Positions 15,901 through 22,962 of a stretch of 33,874 nucleotides of DNA are shown in pieces. Position 1 is the first letter of the stretch, and each line of letters starts with the position of its first letter. The stretch is from an uncultured Collinsella sp. (GTDB lineage: Bacteria > Actinomycetota > Coriobacteriia > Coriobacteriales > Coriobacteriaceae). Position numbers and translations under genes: made by a program. The notes under the pieces are model-generated. The model was not told where the DNA came from. It did no database searches and was given only the letters and a program-made list of their open reading frames with translations. The stretch spans positions 1 through 33,874 of the forward strand of contig CABQLM010000016.1 in the NCBI GenBank assembly GCA_902465105.1, read 5' to 3'.

Positions 15901-18900
15901 CGTCGCTGTGACCTCGGGGCTATTTTGACCACTCGTGCCCAGAACCGTGATTTTTGCCGATACGTCCTGGTTGGCAAGCTTAGCGTACGTAGCGTTGCCA
16001 GGATAGCGCTCAGCGTAACGAGCGTACTTCTCGCTCGTCAGGCGCGAGGAAATAACAACCTTCGTGTTGTACTCGGGCTGCGTGACCTTGAGATTCTCGG
16101 CAGAAACAATGGAGCTGTTGCTCGACTTAAACAGACGCCAATCCTGTCCAGACATCGCGTCATAACCAGGCAGGTCAACCGGAACAATGCCAAGGGACGT
16201 CGAATCGGTCGTTGCTTTGTTGTAGCTCCAGGCAAGGTTGCCGTCGGCATCAAGATACGCCTTCTGGAACGCGTGCATGTCGGTCGAAACGGCATTGGCG
16301 TCCTGACCATTCAGAATGGCGGCAGCATAGCCGGCCTTCGCCTTTTCCATAAGAGAAAGCTCGGCATTGAGCTCGCCCTGGTCCTGCGGAGCAATCGCAA
16401 AGTCAAGGGTCTTGCTTGCCGTGACCTCGGCGTTGGATTTATCGGTCACCGTAAGGGTGACCTTGGTCTTCGCTGCCTCGGTGCCAGGCAGCGGCTGGTA
16501 GACCGTGCCCTTGTAACCGTTAAACGTGATGTCATCGGTGCTGGCGGAGTACTCGACCTTGTAGTACTTGCCGTCGATATTGAGCGTGCTCGTGCGCGGC
16601 ATCTGCAGGTCGGCGGTCAGGCCGTCCTTGTTGGCAACCGTTTTGGTGTCGAAGTACTTGATATTGTCGTAGGTAAAGGCCGCATCGACCTTCTCCTGCA
16701 GTGCCTTCTTGTCGGCAGCGACCTTCTCGGGGTCGCCCTTGACGGTCACGGCGAAGTCGTGCGAGCCCTCGACATCGCTCGGGCCACCGCTCACAAACGA
16801 AACCGTCGCGGTCAGCGTTACGGTGCGATCGCTCGAAACGCGCGTCACCTTACCGGTGTAGTCGTCCCAGCCATAACCGGACGGCCAAATGACATCGCCG
16901 TCGGAGCTCTTCCAGCTAACCTCGAACTTGTTCTTAGAACCCGCGCGGTACGGAAGCGTGAGGTTAGACGTAACGGACTCGGCCGAATCGCCCGCAGCGT
17001 AACCGATGGCAACCTGCTCGGCCGCATCGTCGAGCATTTGCTGAACGCGGGCCTCGTCCCAAGCAACCTGCACCGACTTGTTGGGCTGGTAGTACTCGGT
17101 CTTGCCATCGCGCGACAGCTCAAACACCACATCGGCGCTACGCAGACCGTCGATGTTGTAACCGGTGTAGTCGTTGGGGTCAATGAAGAAGAACGTCACA
17201 TCGCCGTTGGTCTTATCCTGGGCGTCGGAGATACCGACCGTAGCCTTGGCGTCCCCGGCCTTAAAGTCAACGCCGCCCTCAGAGACCTTGACGTCGATAT
17301 CGGTAAATCCCAGATCGGCAAGCTGCGCCTTCAGAACATCGTTGACGTTGCCGCCCTTGGCGCTGTAATCAACAGCGATCTGCTTATTGGCATCGTTGAG
17401 CTTTTGGACTGCGGCCTCAAGCGAGCCTGCGGCGATCACGGGATTGACAGAGACGAGCTCAACCGTCGAGCTGCCGCTCGTGGCGACAGCCTTCAGATAC
17501 TTACCCGCGGCAGAAGCCGAAACCGTTGCCGTGGCGCCCGACATATCGGGCAGAAGCGTCCAGTCGGCCGCGGGAGCCTTCGCGTCGTCGGCCGCATACC
17601 AGGCAACAGTCGCCCGGTCGGTGACGTCGATACCGTTGGTGGTCGAACCGTCGGCACGCTTGGCCTGCGCCGTCGCCTTAACGCTATCGCCCGAGACGAG
17701 ATGGGTCGAATCGCTATTGATCTGCGGCGTAGTGGTCACGCGCAGCAGGTTATACTCCCCCGCTGCGGTAACGCTATCGGGCGAAACCCACTCAACGGTG
17801 TTGTCGAGGGCGCTCGCCGTAACTTTGATGCGCTTGCCAACAAGCGCGTCTGAAATAGTCAGGCTGCCATCGGTCGTATCGATGCCGTCGGTAAGCTCGG
17901 TCCAATCGGCATCGCCCTCGCCCTTGGCATACCACGCCATGGTGAGCTCGGCATCGTCGGGCACGTCCTTGGTCGAGCCCGACCAGCTGCCCGGCACCTG
18001 CACACTCGGCGTGATTTTTGAACCCACGCTCAGCGTAACGTTCTTATCGGCAAGCTCAATGCCTGCCAGCTTGTACTGACCCTTAAGCGTCACGGGGCCG
18101 AGCGGGGCAGCAGTCTGGCCGTATGAGCTCTTCTTCTGCGTGCTGGAAACGGTATTTTCGCTCGTCACCTTCACGCGCAGATACTTGCCGGCATAGGCAG
18201 CGTCAACGGTATAGGTGGCCTCGGTGGCACCGGGGATATCGGTGTAAGCGGAGTCGGAGCTCGAACTGCTATTTGCATACTGCCACTGGTAGGTCACATT
18301 ATCGGTGCGGTCGATATAGCTGTAGCGCGAACCGTCCTTTTTGCGCACCTTAGTCTTGAGCTTATCGCCCACGTGCACGCCGTTGGTGGCAGGAGAGCCC
18401 TCAAACTGCACGTCGTAAAGCTCAACTTGGCCAGCGATGGAGACAGGACCCGCCGCATAATAGCCGTTAGGCCTCTGCTCACCGTAACCGCCGTTGGCCT
18501 TGGCCACGACGTAGTAGCCCTTAAGGGCAGCGGTCACTGTCAGTGTGTTGCCGGTCTCACCCTCGATAGGCGTGTTGCACGAGCTTGCGGTGTTCGAGGT
18601 GCCCTTATACCACTGCCACGTGACATGCGAATCGGTGGTAACGTCGGTGGAACCCGCCGTGGCGGTCGCCGTGATCGTGGAACCAACCTCGACTTTGCCC
18701 GAGGAGGGGCTCATGGACACTTTGGTGATATTAATTGAACCGGTAGCCGCAACGAGAGCGCCCGTCGAGTTGGTCAAGCTATAAGAGCCGATCTTCGAAG
18801 ACACCTTGCACTTGAGGTACTTGCCGCCCAAAGCGTCGGTAAGCTCGAGGGTCTCACCCGTGGCGCCCGCGATATCGGTATACGTGCCGCTCTTGGAGTC

Positions 18901-20160
18901 AGAGCTCTGCCACTGATAGTTGAGCTTGCTCGCGTCGACGAACGCGCCGGACGCACCGCCCTTCTCCTTGGCGCGAGCCTTAGCGGTATCCCCCACCGCA
19001 AAGACGCTCGTGTTGTCCTTGGTGTTGATAATGGACACGGCCGAAATCTCGACCGCACCGGCCTGTTTGACCTTACTGGAAGTGGTCTTGCTCACCGTGT
19101 TGACGCCGGCAGTGGCCTCAACCTTAATGTACTTACCCTCGAGGTCGTCGCCCACCACGAGCGTAGCGCCCGTCTCGCCCTCGATCTTGGTAAAGCCCGA
19201 GGAGGAAGAGGTGGAAGCGGACCAGGTGTAGGTGACCTTGGCGTCAGAGCCCGCGGGGCTCGACCAATCCTTGTACGGAGTCGCCGTCAGAGTATCGCCT
19301 ATGCTCGGCGTGTCGCTATTCAGCTTGACGCTGTAAAGCTCCATTTGGCCGGCGCCCAGCACGGGGCCGGGGATGTAGTTGGGGTTAATGCCCGAGCCGT
19401 ACGAAACCGAGGGGCCGTAGTAGTCCTTGCCATCCGCCGTCACCTTGCAGATGAGGTACTTGCCCACCATGGCATCGGTAACGGTGAGCGATTGCTCGTT
19501 GCCTACGACCTCGGTGTAGTCGGCAACGTTGCTGCTGGCCTTGGTCGTGCCGGCAAGCCAGGCGTAAGTCCAGGTGCCGGGATTGTCGACGGAGTAGGAA
19601 GAACCGTAGAGGTCATCCTCGTCCTCGTCGTACATGTTTGCCCAAAGCGTCTCGCCAGCCTTGAGCGCGCCCGACTTCGTGGAATACGAGTTGTCCTTAT
19701 CCTTGGTGTCCTGGATGAAGACCTTGGCCTCGCTGGAAAGCGTCGTGGCAGAAGCGGCAGCGGCCTTCGGCTCGCCCTGCTCCGAAGCGACAGCAGGCAT
19801 CGCGGCGGAACTGTCGGGCTCAGCCGCATCACCTGCGGCGTCACCGCCCTTCGCGGCGCCCGAAGCCGCACCCTGATCGGTAGCAGCGTCACTGGTACCC
19901 GTGCCGTCCTCCACGGCAGCACTGTTCGCGCCGGTGTCGGCAGCAGTGCCATCGTCGGCCGCCGCGCCCTCGCCGCCCGTCGCAGTAGCCACGGCGTCGG
20001 CAATGCCCTCGGCGCCGTCGGCCCAAAGTTGCGCCGGCGTGGTACCAAAAGCCATGGCAAAAGCCAGGAACGCCACCAAACCGCGTTTGGCTACGCCGCG
20101 AGCAATCGCTCTATGACGACACCACGAGGCGCGCTGGCACTCGTCCTCAAACATATCCAT
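12943..20160 (-). CDS. Giant surface protein: Ig-like repeats, three DUF4430 domains, PQQ-like propeller
   Basis: About 2,405 residues. A signal peptide has its hydrophobic core at 28-39 and likely cleavage after LWA (47). An A/D/G/T-rich spacer runs to about 140. Seven Ig-like repeats (140-900) each end in a GKYLKxKV-like strand. Atrophied-Ig-like domains fill 900-1405. Three DUF4430 domains follow (about 1412-1530, 1537-1651, 1660-1764), each with W-x-x-F-(V/I)NG and GDxVxWxY. A PQQ-like beta-propeller (1809-2190) and an InlB/Listeria-Bacteroides repeat (2195-2262, AGWYTDEACTEAYDF) precede a K/D/S/G linker and a final helix (2380-2402) ending KRR. There is no LPXTG, so it is membrane-anchored. 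The start is ATG at 20160, AGGAG 4 bases upstream; ATG at 20154 is equally plausible. A cobalamin riboswitch precedes it. Corrinoid capture at the surface is the inferred role; adhesion is an alternative. Confidence 0.9.
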   Translation of the reverse strand: MDMFEDECQRASWCRHRAIARGVAKRGLVAFLAFAMAFGTTPAQLWADGAEGIADAVATATGGEGAAADDGTAADTGANSAAVEDGTGTSDAATDQGAASGAAKGGDAAGDAAEPDSSAAMPAVASEQGEPKAAAASATTLSSEAKVFIQDTKDKDNSYSTKSGALKAGETLWANMYDEDEDDLYGSSYSVDNPGTWTYAWLAGTTKASSNVADYTEVVGNEQSLTVTDAMVGKYLICKVTADGKDYYGPSVSYGSGINPNYIPGPVLGAGQMELYSVKLNSDTPSIGDTLTATPYKDWSSPAGSDAKVTYTWSASTSSSSGFTKIEGETGATLVVGDDLEGKYIKVEATAGVNTVSKTTSSKVKQAGAVEISAVSIINTKDNTSVFAVGDTAKARAKEKGGASGAFVDASKLNYQWQSSDSKSGTYTDIAGATGETLELTDALGGKYLKCKVSSKIGSYSLTNSTGALVAATGSINITKVSMSPSSGKVEVGSTITATATAGSTDVTTDSHVTWQWYKGTSNTASSCNTPIEGETGNTLTVTAALKGYYVVAKANGGYGEQRPNGYYAAGPVSIAGQVELYDVQFEGSPATNGVHVGDKLKTKVRKKDGSRYSYIDRTDNVTYQWQYANSSSSSDSAYTDIPGATEATYTVDAAYAGKYLRVKVTSENTVSSTQKKSSYGQTAAPLGPVTLKGQYKLAGIELADKNVTLSVGSKITPSVQVPGSWSGSTKDVPDDAELTMAWYAKGEGDADWTELTDGIDTTDGSLTISDALVGKRIKVTASALDNTVEWVSPDSVTAAGEYNLLRVTTTPQINSDSTHLVSGDSVKATAQAKRADGSTTNGIDVTDRATVAWYAADDAKAPAADWTLLPDMSGATATVSASAAGKYLKAVATSGSSTVELVSVNPVIAAGSLEAAVQKLNDANKQIAVDYSAKGGNVNDVLKAQLADLGFTDIDVKVSEGGVDFKAGDAKATVGISDAQDKTNGDVTFFFIDPNDYTGYNIDGLRSADVVFELSRDGKTEYYQPNKSVQVAWDEARVQQMLDDAAEQVAIGYAAGDSAESVTSNLTLPYRAGSKNKFEVSWKSSDGDVIWPSGYGWDDYTGKVTRVSSDRTVTLTATVSFVSGGPSDVEGSHDFAVTVKGDPEKVAADKKALQEKVDAAFTYDNIKYFDTKTVANKDGLTADLQMPRTSTLNIDGKYYKVEYSASTDDITFNGYKGTVYQPLPGTEAAKTKVTLTVTDKSNAEVTASKTLDFAIAPQDQGELNAELSLMEKAKAGYAAAILNGQDANAVSTDMHAFQKAYLDADGNLAWSYNKATTDSTSLGIVPVDLPGYDAMSGQDWRLFKSSNSSIVSAENLKVTQPEYNTKVVISSRLTSEKYARYAERYPGNATYAKLANQDVSAKITVLGTSGQNSPEVTATCSVIGIDAKGKQQTWAAATQYTLKNGSTAANLSEELFKQVGLKADYDPNGSWGWVLNSITSPFDADRTLAYDAATGAYWQLFINGVAASVGAGNYTLEAGDSVVWGYSKYGDAAPTDQLSVSCTVIGQDASGAQQTWAQPTTALVEEGATAADLSEQVFKQAGIGADVQTGSYGWFLNSLTSPFNKSVKLSTVQVNESTWKSWQFFVNGKMANVGAGNYTLKAGDEVAWVYGSNGTMPGQVSVSMEIIGKKDGKAQRWTDPSTQVFVEGTTIKDATAAYFDALGIESVMLNDGGYWNVHSLVSPLDGTKLTGSWSFFVNGVPGPQLDSDYVVKSGDTIVWAYAPGDTVPNPDEVVVDPSAPRPTDWKSDWDGKSNAVVENVSTPTGALASSWTFDWKAYSGSAYPNASEPIVVNGNVYLAVNKRLLKIDAESGKVLAESNLKTAVGYTSRPIYANGLVIVPLDGGAVQALTADALTTVWVTDSVSRTAQSNSQLTVDGNYLYVGTVDVDYGTSTYNNGHLTRINILTGAVSWQHVNADEGYYWTGATVGDDYVLVPTSAGTVEMLSKSSGDVLGSVSVGAVVNSSCVLSADGGHAYLISRDGKLHVLAISDGDSRDADAASRITEERVVDLGLTGCACAPTMLDGKLIIGGEVNGGSALAIVDLNNNFATTLVTTADGSQLPAGLGGIKGAPLVSTQADGTYVYFTVNYGESSDYVNYTSGGGVYRYKLGDAEASGVFSATGHNNYCDSPIACDAQGNLYYINDSGTLFKLNAGVKVSFSAGEGSKVDFQTTAANGSITKPADPTREGYTFAGWYTDEACTEAYDFSVAVTADMTLYAKWVKNAVTPGGNGGSGSNGGNGGSGNADAGSGSGNGTSGQQSGGAVAPGQKPVSATTATETKDGKDSKKDSGKDGKKDGKKDGKKSDKKSSKSGSKSDTGSAAATTAKKSAEAPVQQSGFNPLAIVGVAAGVIGLAVIGVFVFTKRR
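13132..13167 (-). repeat. Three tandem 12-base repeats encoding KKDG
   Basis: CTTCTTGCCGTC on the plus strand occurs three times without change (13132-13143, 13144-13155, 13156-13167), followed by a partial copy. It encodes Lys-Lys-Asp-Gly units in the C-terminal linker of the giant surface protein. In-frame 12-base units could gain or lose copies by slippage and alter linker length without breaking the frame. Confidence 0.85.
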
Positions 20161-20303
20161 TTGTCTCCTATTGTCTGCACTTGGAGCATTGCCCAGCGGC
20201 TGCCCCACGTCATCGCGCATGTTGCGCTCGAGTACCCCCATCGGGGTCCCCCTTCCCTCCAGAGCCCAACGCGTACCGACGGCATGCGCCGCGGCCGCGT
20301 GCA

Positions 20304-20476
20304 AGATGGGAGGCGATCCGACTTAACCTTACCGACCCGGGCGCGTCGTCCGATCTGCGACGCGGCCATCCCGGGCCAAGAGGAATTACGGTTACTGGCA
20401 CAGCCGGGGACTTGCACCCCGATTCTCCCAAACGCGCAGGAAAACCGCGCATTCGTGCGTCTCCGCACCACCATCT
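20304..20476 (-). promoter_or_regulatory. Cobalamin riboswitch upstream of the giant DUF4430 gene
   Basis: On the minus strand the RNA would contain GGGAGAATC, GGGGTGCAAGTCCCC and GGCTGTGCCAGTAACCGTAA, matching the conserved B12-box core of cobalamin aptamers. Near the 3' end AGTCGGATCGCCTCCC corresponds to the conserved AGUCxGGAUxxCCUxCC block. The ends pair to form P1: AGATGG (20476-20471) with CCATCT (20309-20304). Between the aptamer and the start codon are 143 bases with no T-run terminator, so control is probably translational. One candidate is CTCC (20186-20183) pairing with the GGAG of the ribosome site (20168-20165). Expression should fall when cobalamin is plentiful, by analogy with the class. 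Confidence 0.9.
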
Positions 20477-20485
20477 AGGCCATCG

Positions 20486-20514
20486 ATTATTACTGTCATT
20501 ATGGTAGCACGCAA
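20486..20514 (-). promoter_or_regulatory. Promoter of the riboswitch-controlled operon
   Basis: On the minus strand TTGCGT (20514-20509) is separated by 16 bases from TAATAAT (20492-20486), a reasonable housekeeping-sigma promoter. Transcription would start near 20479, within a few bases of the first base of the riboswitch P1 helix, which supports both calls. Confidence 0.65.
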
Positions 20515-20540
20515 AAGGGCCCCGCACACAGGCGAAGCCC
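20511..20540 (-). terminator. Terminator of the ABC1-kinase operon
   Basis: On the minus strand GGGCTTCGC pairs with GCGGGGCCC (two G-U pairs) around CTGTGT and is followed by TTTTGC. It lies about 90 bases after the ABC1-kinase stop. Its T-tail (20511-20516) overlaps the -35 box of the next operon's promoter, so the two signals share bases. Confidence 0.75.
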
Positions 20541-20627
20541 AAGGTAAAAGCTATGGTTTGCGATAGAAAAGGGCGGGGATGGGGTGCCGAGCAAAAGGAT
20601 ACGTCTTCCTCTGATCTCGGGGACTCG

Positions 20628-22391
20628 TTAACGCTTGCCGCCGTGACTGTTGCGCCAGATCTCGCGGCCCAGCATCAGCGCCAGCACCAGCGCACTCACG
20701 TAGCCCATAAAGCCAATGACCGGGATACCAAACACAACCGGCTCGATGCGCGCGTAGTACACCACCGACGAACCGATAAACAGGCCGGCAATCACAATTG
20801 CCATCGACATGCGGTCGATAATTCCACCCAGCTGCCGCAGCGCCTTATCGCTGCTCATAATCTGCGTGTTCACCTTAAGCTGGCCGCGCGTGAGCATGCG
20901 CGACGCCAAGCCCAGATACTCGGCCGCCTCGAGCGAGCCTTTTGCCGCGCGATAGCTGCTCGCGGCAAGATCGCGCCCCATATCGCGCACGCGCGCATAG
21001 GTGCTTTTCTCGTTTTTGATATGCGTCTGGATGATCTGGATCATGTTGACGTTGGGCATGTACTCGGTCAGCAGACCCTCGAGTGTTACCATGCCACGGG
21101 CGAACATCGTCACCACGCTCGGCAGCTCAACGTCGTTTTTGCGCGCCAAATTTAGCAGCGAGGTCAAAAACTCGCCGATATCAAGATCCTTAAGGTCAAG
21201 ACCCGCAAAGTCGGCGACGATAAAGTCCAAGTCGGACAAAAAGGTCGAATGGTCGAGCTCGGCAGAATCGCCGCGCGTCACGGCAAAGCGCATGAGCGAA
21301 TCCTTGAGCTTGGGCACGTCGCCCTCGGCCACGGCGAAAATCATGTCCTTGACGATGCCACGGTCGTGGCTCGACATGCGCCCGACCATGCCCAGGTCGA
21401 TAAAGTAGACGATGCCGTCCTTGAGGATAATGTTTCCCGCATGTGGGTCGGCATGGAAAAAACCATCGTCGAGTACCTGCGTCGAATAGTCTTCGACGAT
21501 CGCGGCGCCAATCTTTTCCAAGTCATAGCCCTCGGCTGCCAAACGCTTGGGATCGGCGATGGAGATGCCGTCGATGTAGTCCATGACCACCACGTGCTCG
21601 GTGCAAAGGTCCAAGTAGGATTTGGGACACGACACGCCATGCACGCTTTTGTGGAAGTCATAGAAATCGTTGAGGTTTTTGGCCTCGGCCAAAAAGTTGG
21701 TCTCCTCGCGAAACGAGATCCACAGCTCTTCGACCACGCCATGCAAGTCAACAAACTGATCGGTGTTGACGAACTTTGAGGCGATGCGTACCACCGAGCG
21801 AATGATGTCGATGTCCTGCGCCATGACCTGCTGCGCACCGGGGCGCTGCACCTTAACGGCCACGTCCTCGCCTGTCACCAGACGGGCGCGGTGCACCTGC
21901 GCGAGCGACGCGCTTCCGAGCGGGTTGGGGTCGATCGCGTCGAACATCTGCCCCAAGCGCTGGCCGTATTCCTCTTCCAGACAGCGGAGCACTACCTCAT
22001 ATGGCACCGGCTCTACGTCGGAGCGCAGGCGACGGAGCTCGTCGCAAAAACGCTGCGGCAAGATCTCGGAGCGGTTGGCCAGAATCTGCCCCATCTTGAC
22101 GAACATGGGGCCGAGCTCTTCGAGCAGACGACGCAGGCGCACCGGCGTGAGGTTATCCCATACGCGGTACTTTTTGATCAGGCGAACGATCTGACCGATG
22201 CGTTCGCGGCGTCCCGCCGGCGTGAGCTGGTATTCCTCGTCCGGCGCCATCGCGTCGGGCTCCTCGGGGACCATATCGACAGCGCGCGGTTTCTTGCGAG
22301 CGCCCGAGACGGCGGCCTCAACCTCATCGACAACCGCCGTCTCGTCACCCAAGGGATCTAGATTGTTGTAATCGGTGGTGGAATCTGCCAT
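20628..22391 (-). CDS. ABC1/UbiB-family atypical kinase-like membrane protein
   Basis: A 587-residue member of the ABC1/AarF/UbiB family of protein-kinase-like ATPases linked to isoprenoid lipid metabolism. Family motifs are the KxGQ-type FVKMGQILANRSEILP (98-112), GSASLAQVHRA (159-169), the VAVKVQRPG lysine (K180), HADPHAGNI in the catalytic loop and YFIDLGMVG with the metal-binding Asp. The C-terminus carries two predicted membrane helices (about 530-575) with a short basic tail. The N-terminal 60 residues are acidic and probably disordered. It follows a small phasin-like gene by 8 bases, so the two are one unit. UbiB acts on ubiquinone in aerobes; for a gut anaerobe a role with other prenyl lipids is more likely, but this is inference. 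Confidence 0.92.
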   Translation of the reverse strand: MADSTTDYNNLDPLGDETAVVDEVEAAVSGARKKPRAVDMVPEEPDAMAPDEEYQLTPAGRRERIGQIVRLIKKYRVWDNLTPVRLRRLLEELGPMFVKMGQILANRSEILPQRFCDELRRLRSDVEPVPYEVVLRCLEEEYGQRLGQMFDAIDPNPLGSASLAQVHRARLVTGEDVAVKVQRPGAQQVMAQDIDIIRSVVRIASKFVNTDQFVDLHGVVEELWISFREETNFLAEAKNLNDFYDFHKSVHGVSCPKSYLDLCTEHVVVMDYIDGISIADPKRLAAEGYDLEKIGAAIVEDYSTQVLDDGFFHADPHAGNIILKDGIVYFIDLGMVGRMSSHDRGIVKDMIFAVAEGDVPKLKDSLMRFAVTRGDSAELDHSTFLSDLDFIVADFAGLDLKDLDIGEFLTSLLNLARKNDVELPSVVTMFARGMVTLEGLLTEYMPNVNMIQIIQTHIKNEKSTYARVRDMGRDLAASSYRAAKGSLEAAEYLGLASRMLTRGQLKVNTQIMSSDKALRQLGGIIDRMSMAIVIAGLFIGSSVVYYARIEPVVFGIPVIGFMGYVSALVLALMLGREIWRNSHGGKR

Positions 22392-22399
22392 CTGCGCTG

Positions 22400-22816
22400 C
22401 TACTCGGCCTCTTCGGCGTCCTCTGCGTCGTCGGGCTCAACAGACTCGACGGGCACCGAGGTCACATTGTCCTCGACCGAATCGACGATGTCGCGCACAT
22501 GGGCCAGGAAGGCCGTGCGCTCGGGGGCGGTCATAACGCGGACGCGGGCCAGGATGAGCTCGTCAAGCACGCGCTGCGCCGCGGTCTCGCCCTGCATGCC
22601 CAAGCGCTCAGTGAGGTCGGAGATGGTGCCACCGGCCTGCTCGAACATATCCGAAACGCTGCGGGCGATATCGGGGGTACCGGCGTCCTTGCGGACCTGC
22701 TCACCCTTGGTATTGAGGTCGTCGAGAACCTTTTTGCCGCCCTCGACGGCAACGGCAGCGGCGCCGAAGCCCACGTTGATGGCGCCGTTAACAAGCTGAT
22801 CGAATTTCATAACCAT
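22400..22816 (-). CDS. Small phasin-like helical protein upstream of the ABC1 kinase
   Basis: A 138-residue, mostly helical protein with a small-residue amphipathic stretch at residues 8-32 (VNGAINVGFGAAAVAVEGGKK). A coiled-coil-like middle (DIARSVSDMFEQAGGTISDLTERLG) and a strongly acidic tail (DDAEDAEEAE) follow. This composition resembles phasin or phasin-like proteins that sit next to ABC1 kinases. No enzyme motif is present. The start is ATG at 22816 with GGAG 6 bases upstream; an in-frame TTG at 22828 overlaps that site and is rejected. It ends 8 bases before the ABC1-kinase ATG, so a partner or regulator of that membrane protein is a fair guess. Confidence 0.75.
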   Translation of the reverse strand: MVMKFDQLVNGAINVGFGAAAVAVEGGKKVLDDLNTKGEQVRKDAGTPDIARSVSDMFEQAGGTISDLTERLGMQGETAAQRVLDELILARVRVMTAPERTAFLAHVRDIVDSVEDNVTSVPVESVEPDDAEDAEEAE

Positions 22817-22906
22817 GGTTGGCTCCAATCATGACAACTACATTGGCCTTCTTGTACCCAAGATGGGGCGAACGACACAAATCGTTTTATCGCCAGAATA
22901 GGAGTC

Positions 22907-22944
22907 GAGCGGGACAAAGCCTTTGACGGTGTTTGCCCCGCTCG
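22907..22944 (-). other. Hairpin downstream of the C69 dipeptidase gene
   Basis: On the minus strand GAGCGGGGCAAA pairs with TTTGTCCCGCTC (one G-U pair), leaving a loop of about 14 bases, 18 bases after the dipeptidase stop codon. No T-run follows, so it may stabilise the mRNA end or act as a weak terminator before the phasin-like gene. Confidence 0.5.
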
Positions 22945-22962
22945 TTCAGCGCAAGACGGTTT

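Noticed and set aside
15862..17853. A 663-codon plus-strand open frame inside the giant surface gene
   Set aside because: Antisense shadow. The minus-strand frame has continuous recognisable domains, and the plus frame is R/G/V/L-rich without motifs or a ribosome site.
20161..20304. Upstream extension of the giant protein to an ATG-like start at 20304
   Set aside because: It would begin at the very edge of the riboswitch aptamer and put 48 extra residues before the signal peptide. AGGAG directly before 20160 supports the shorter form.
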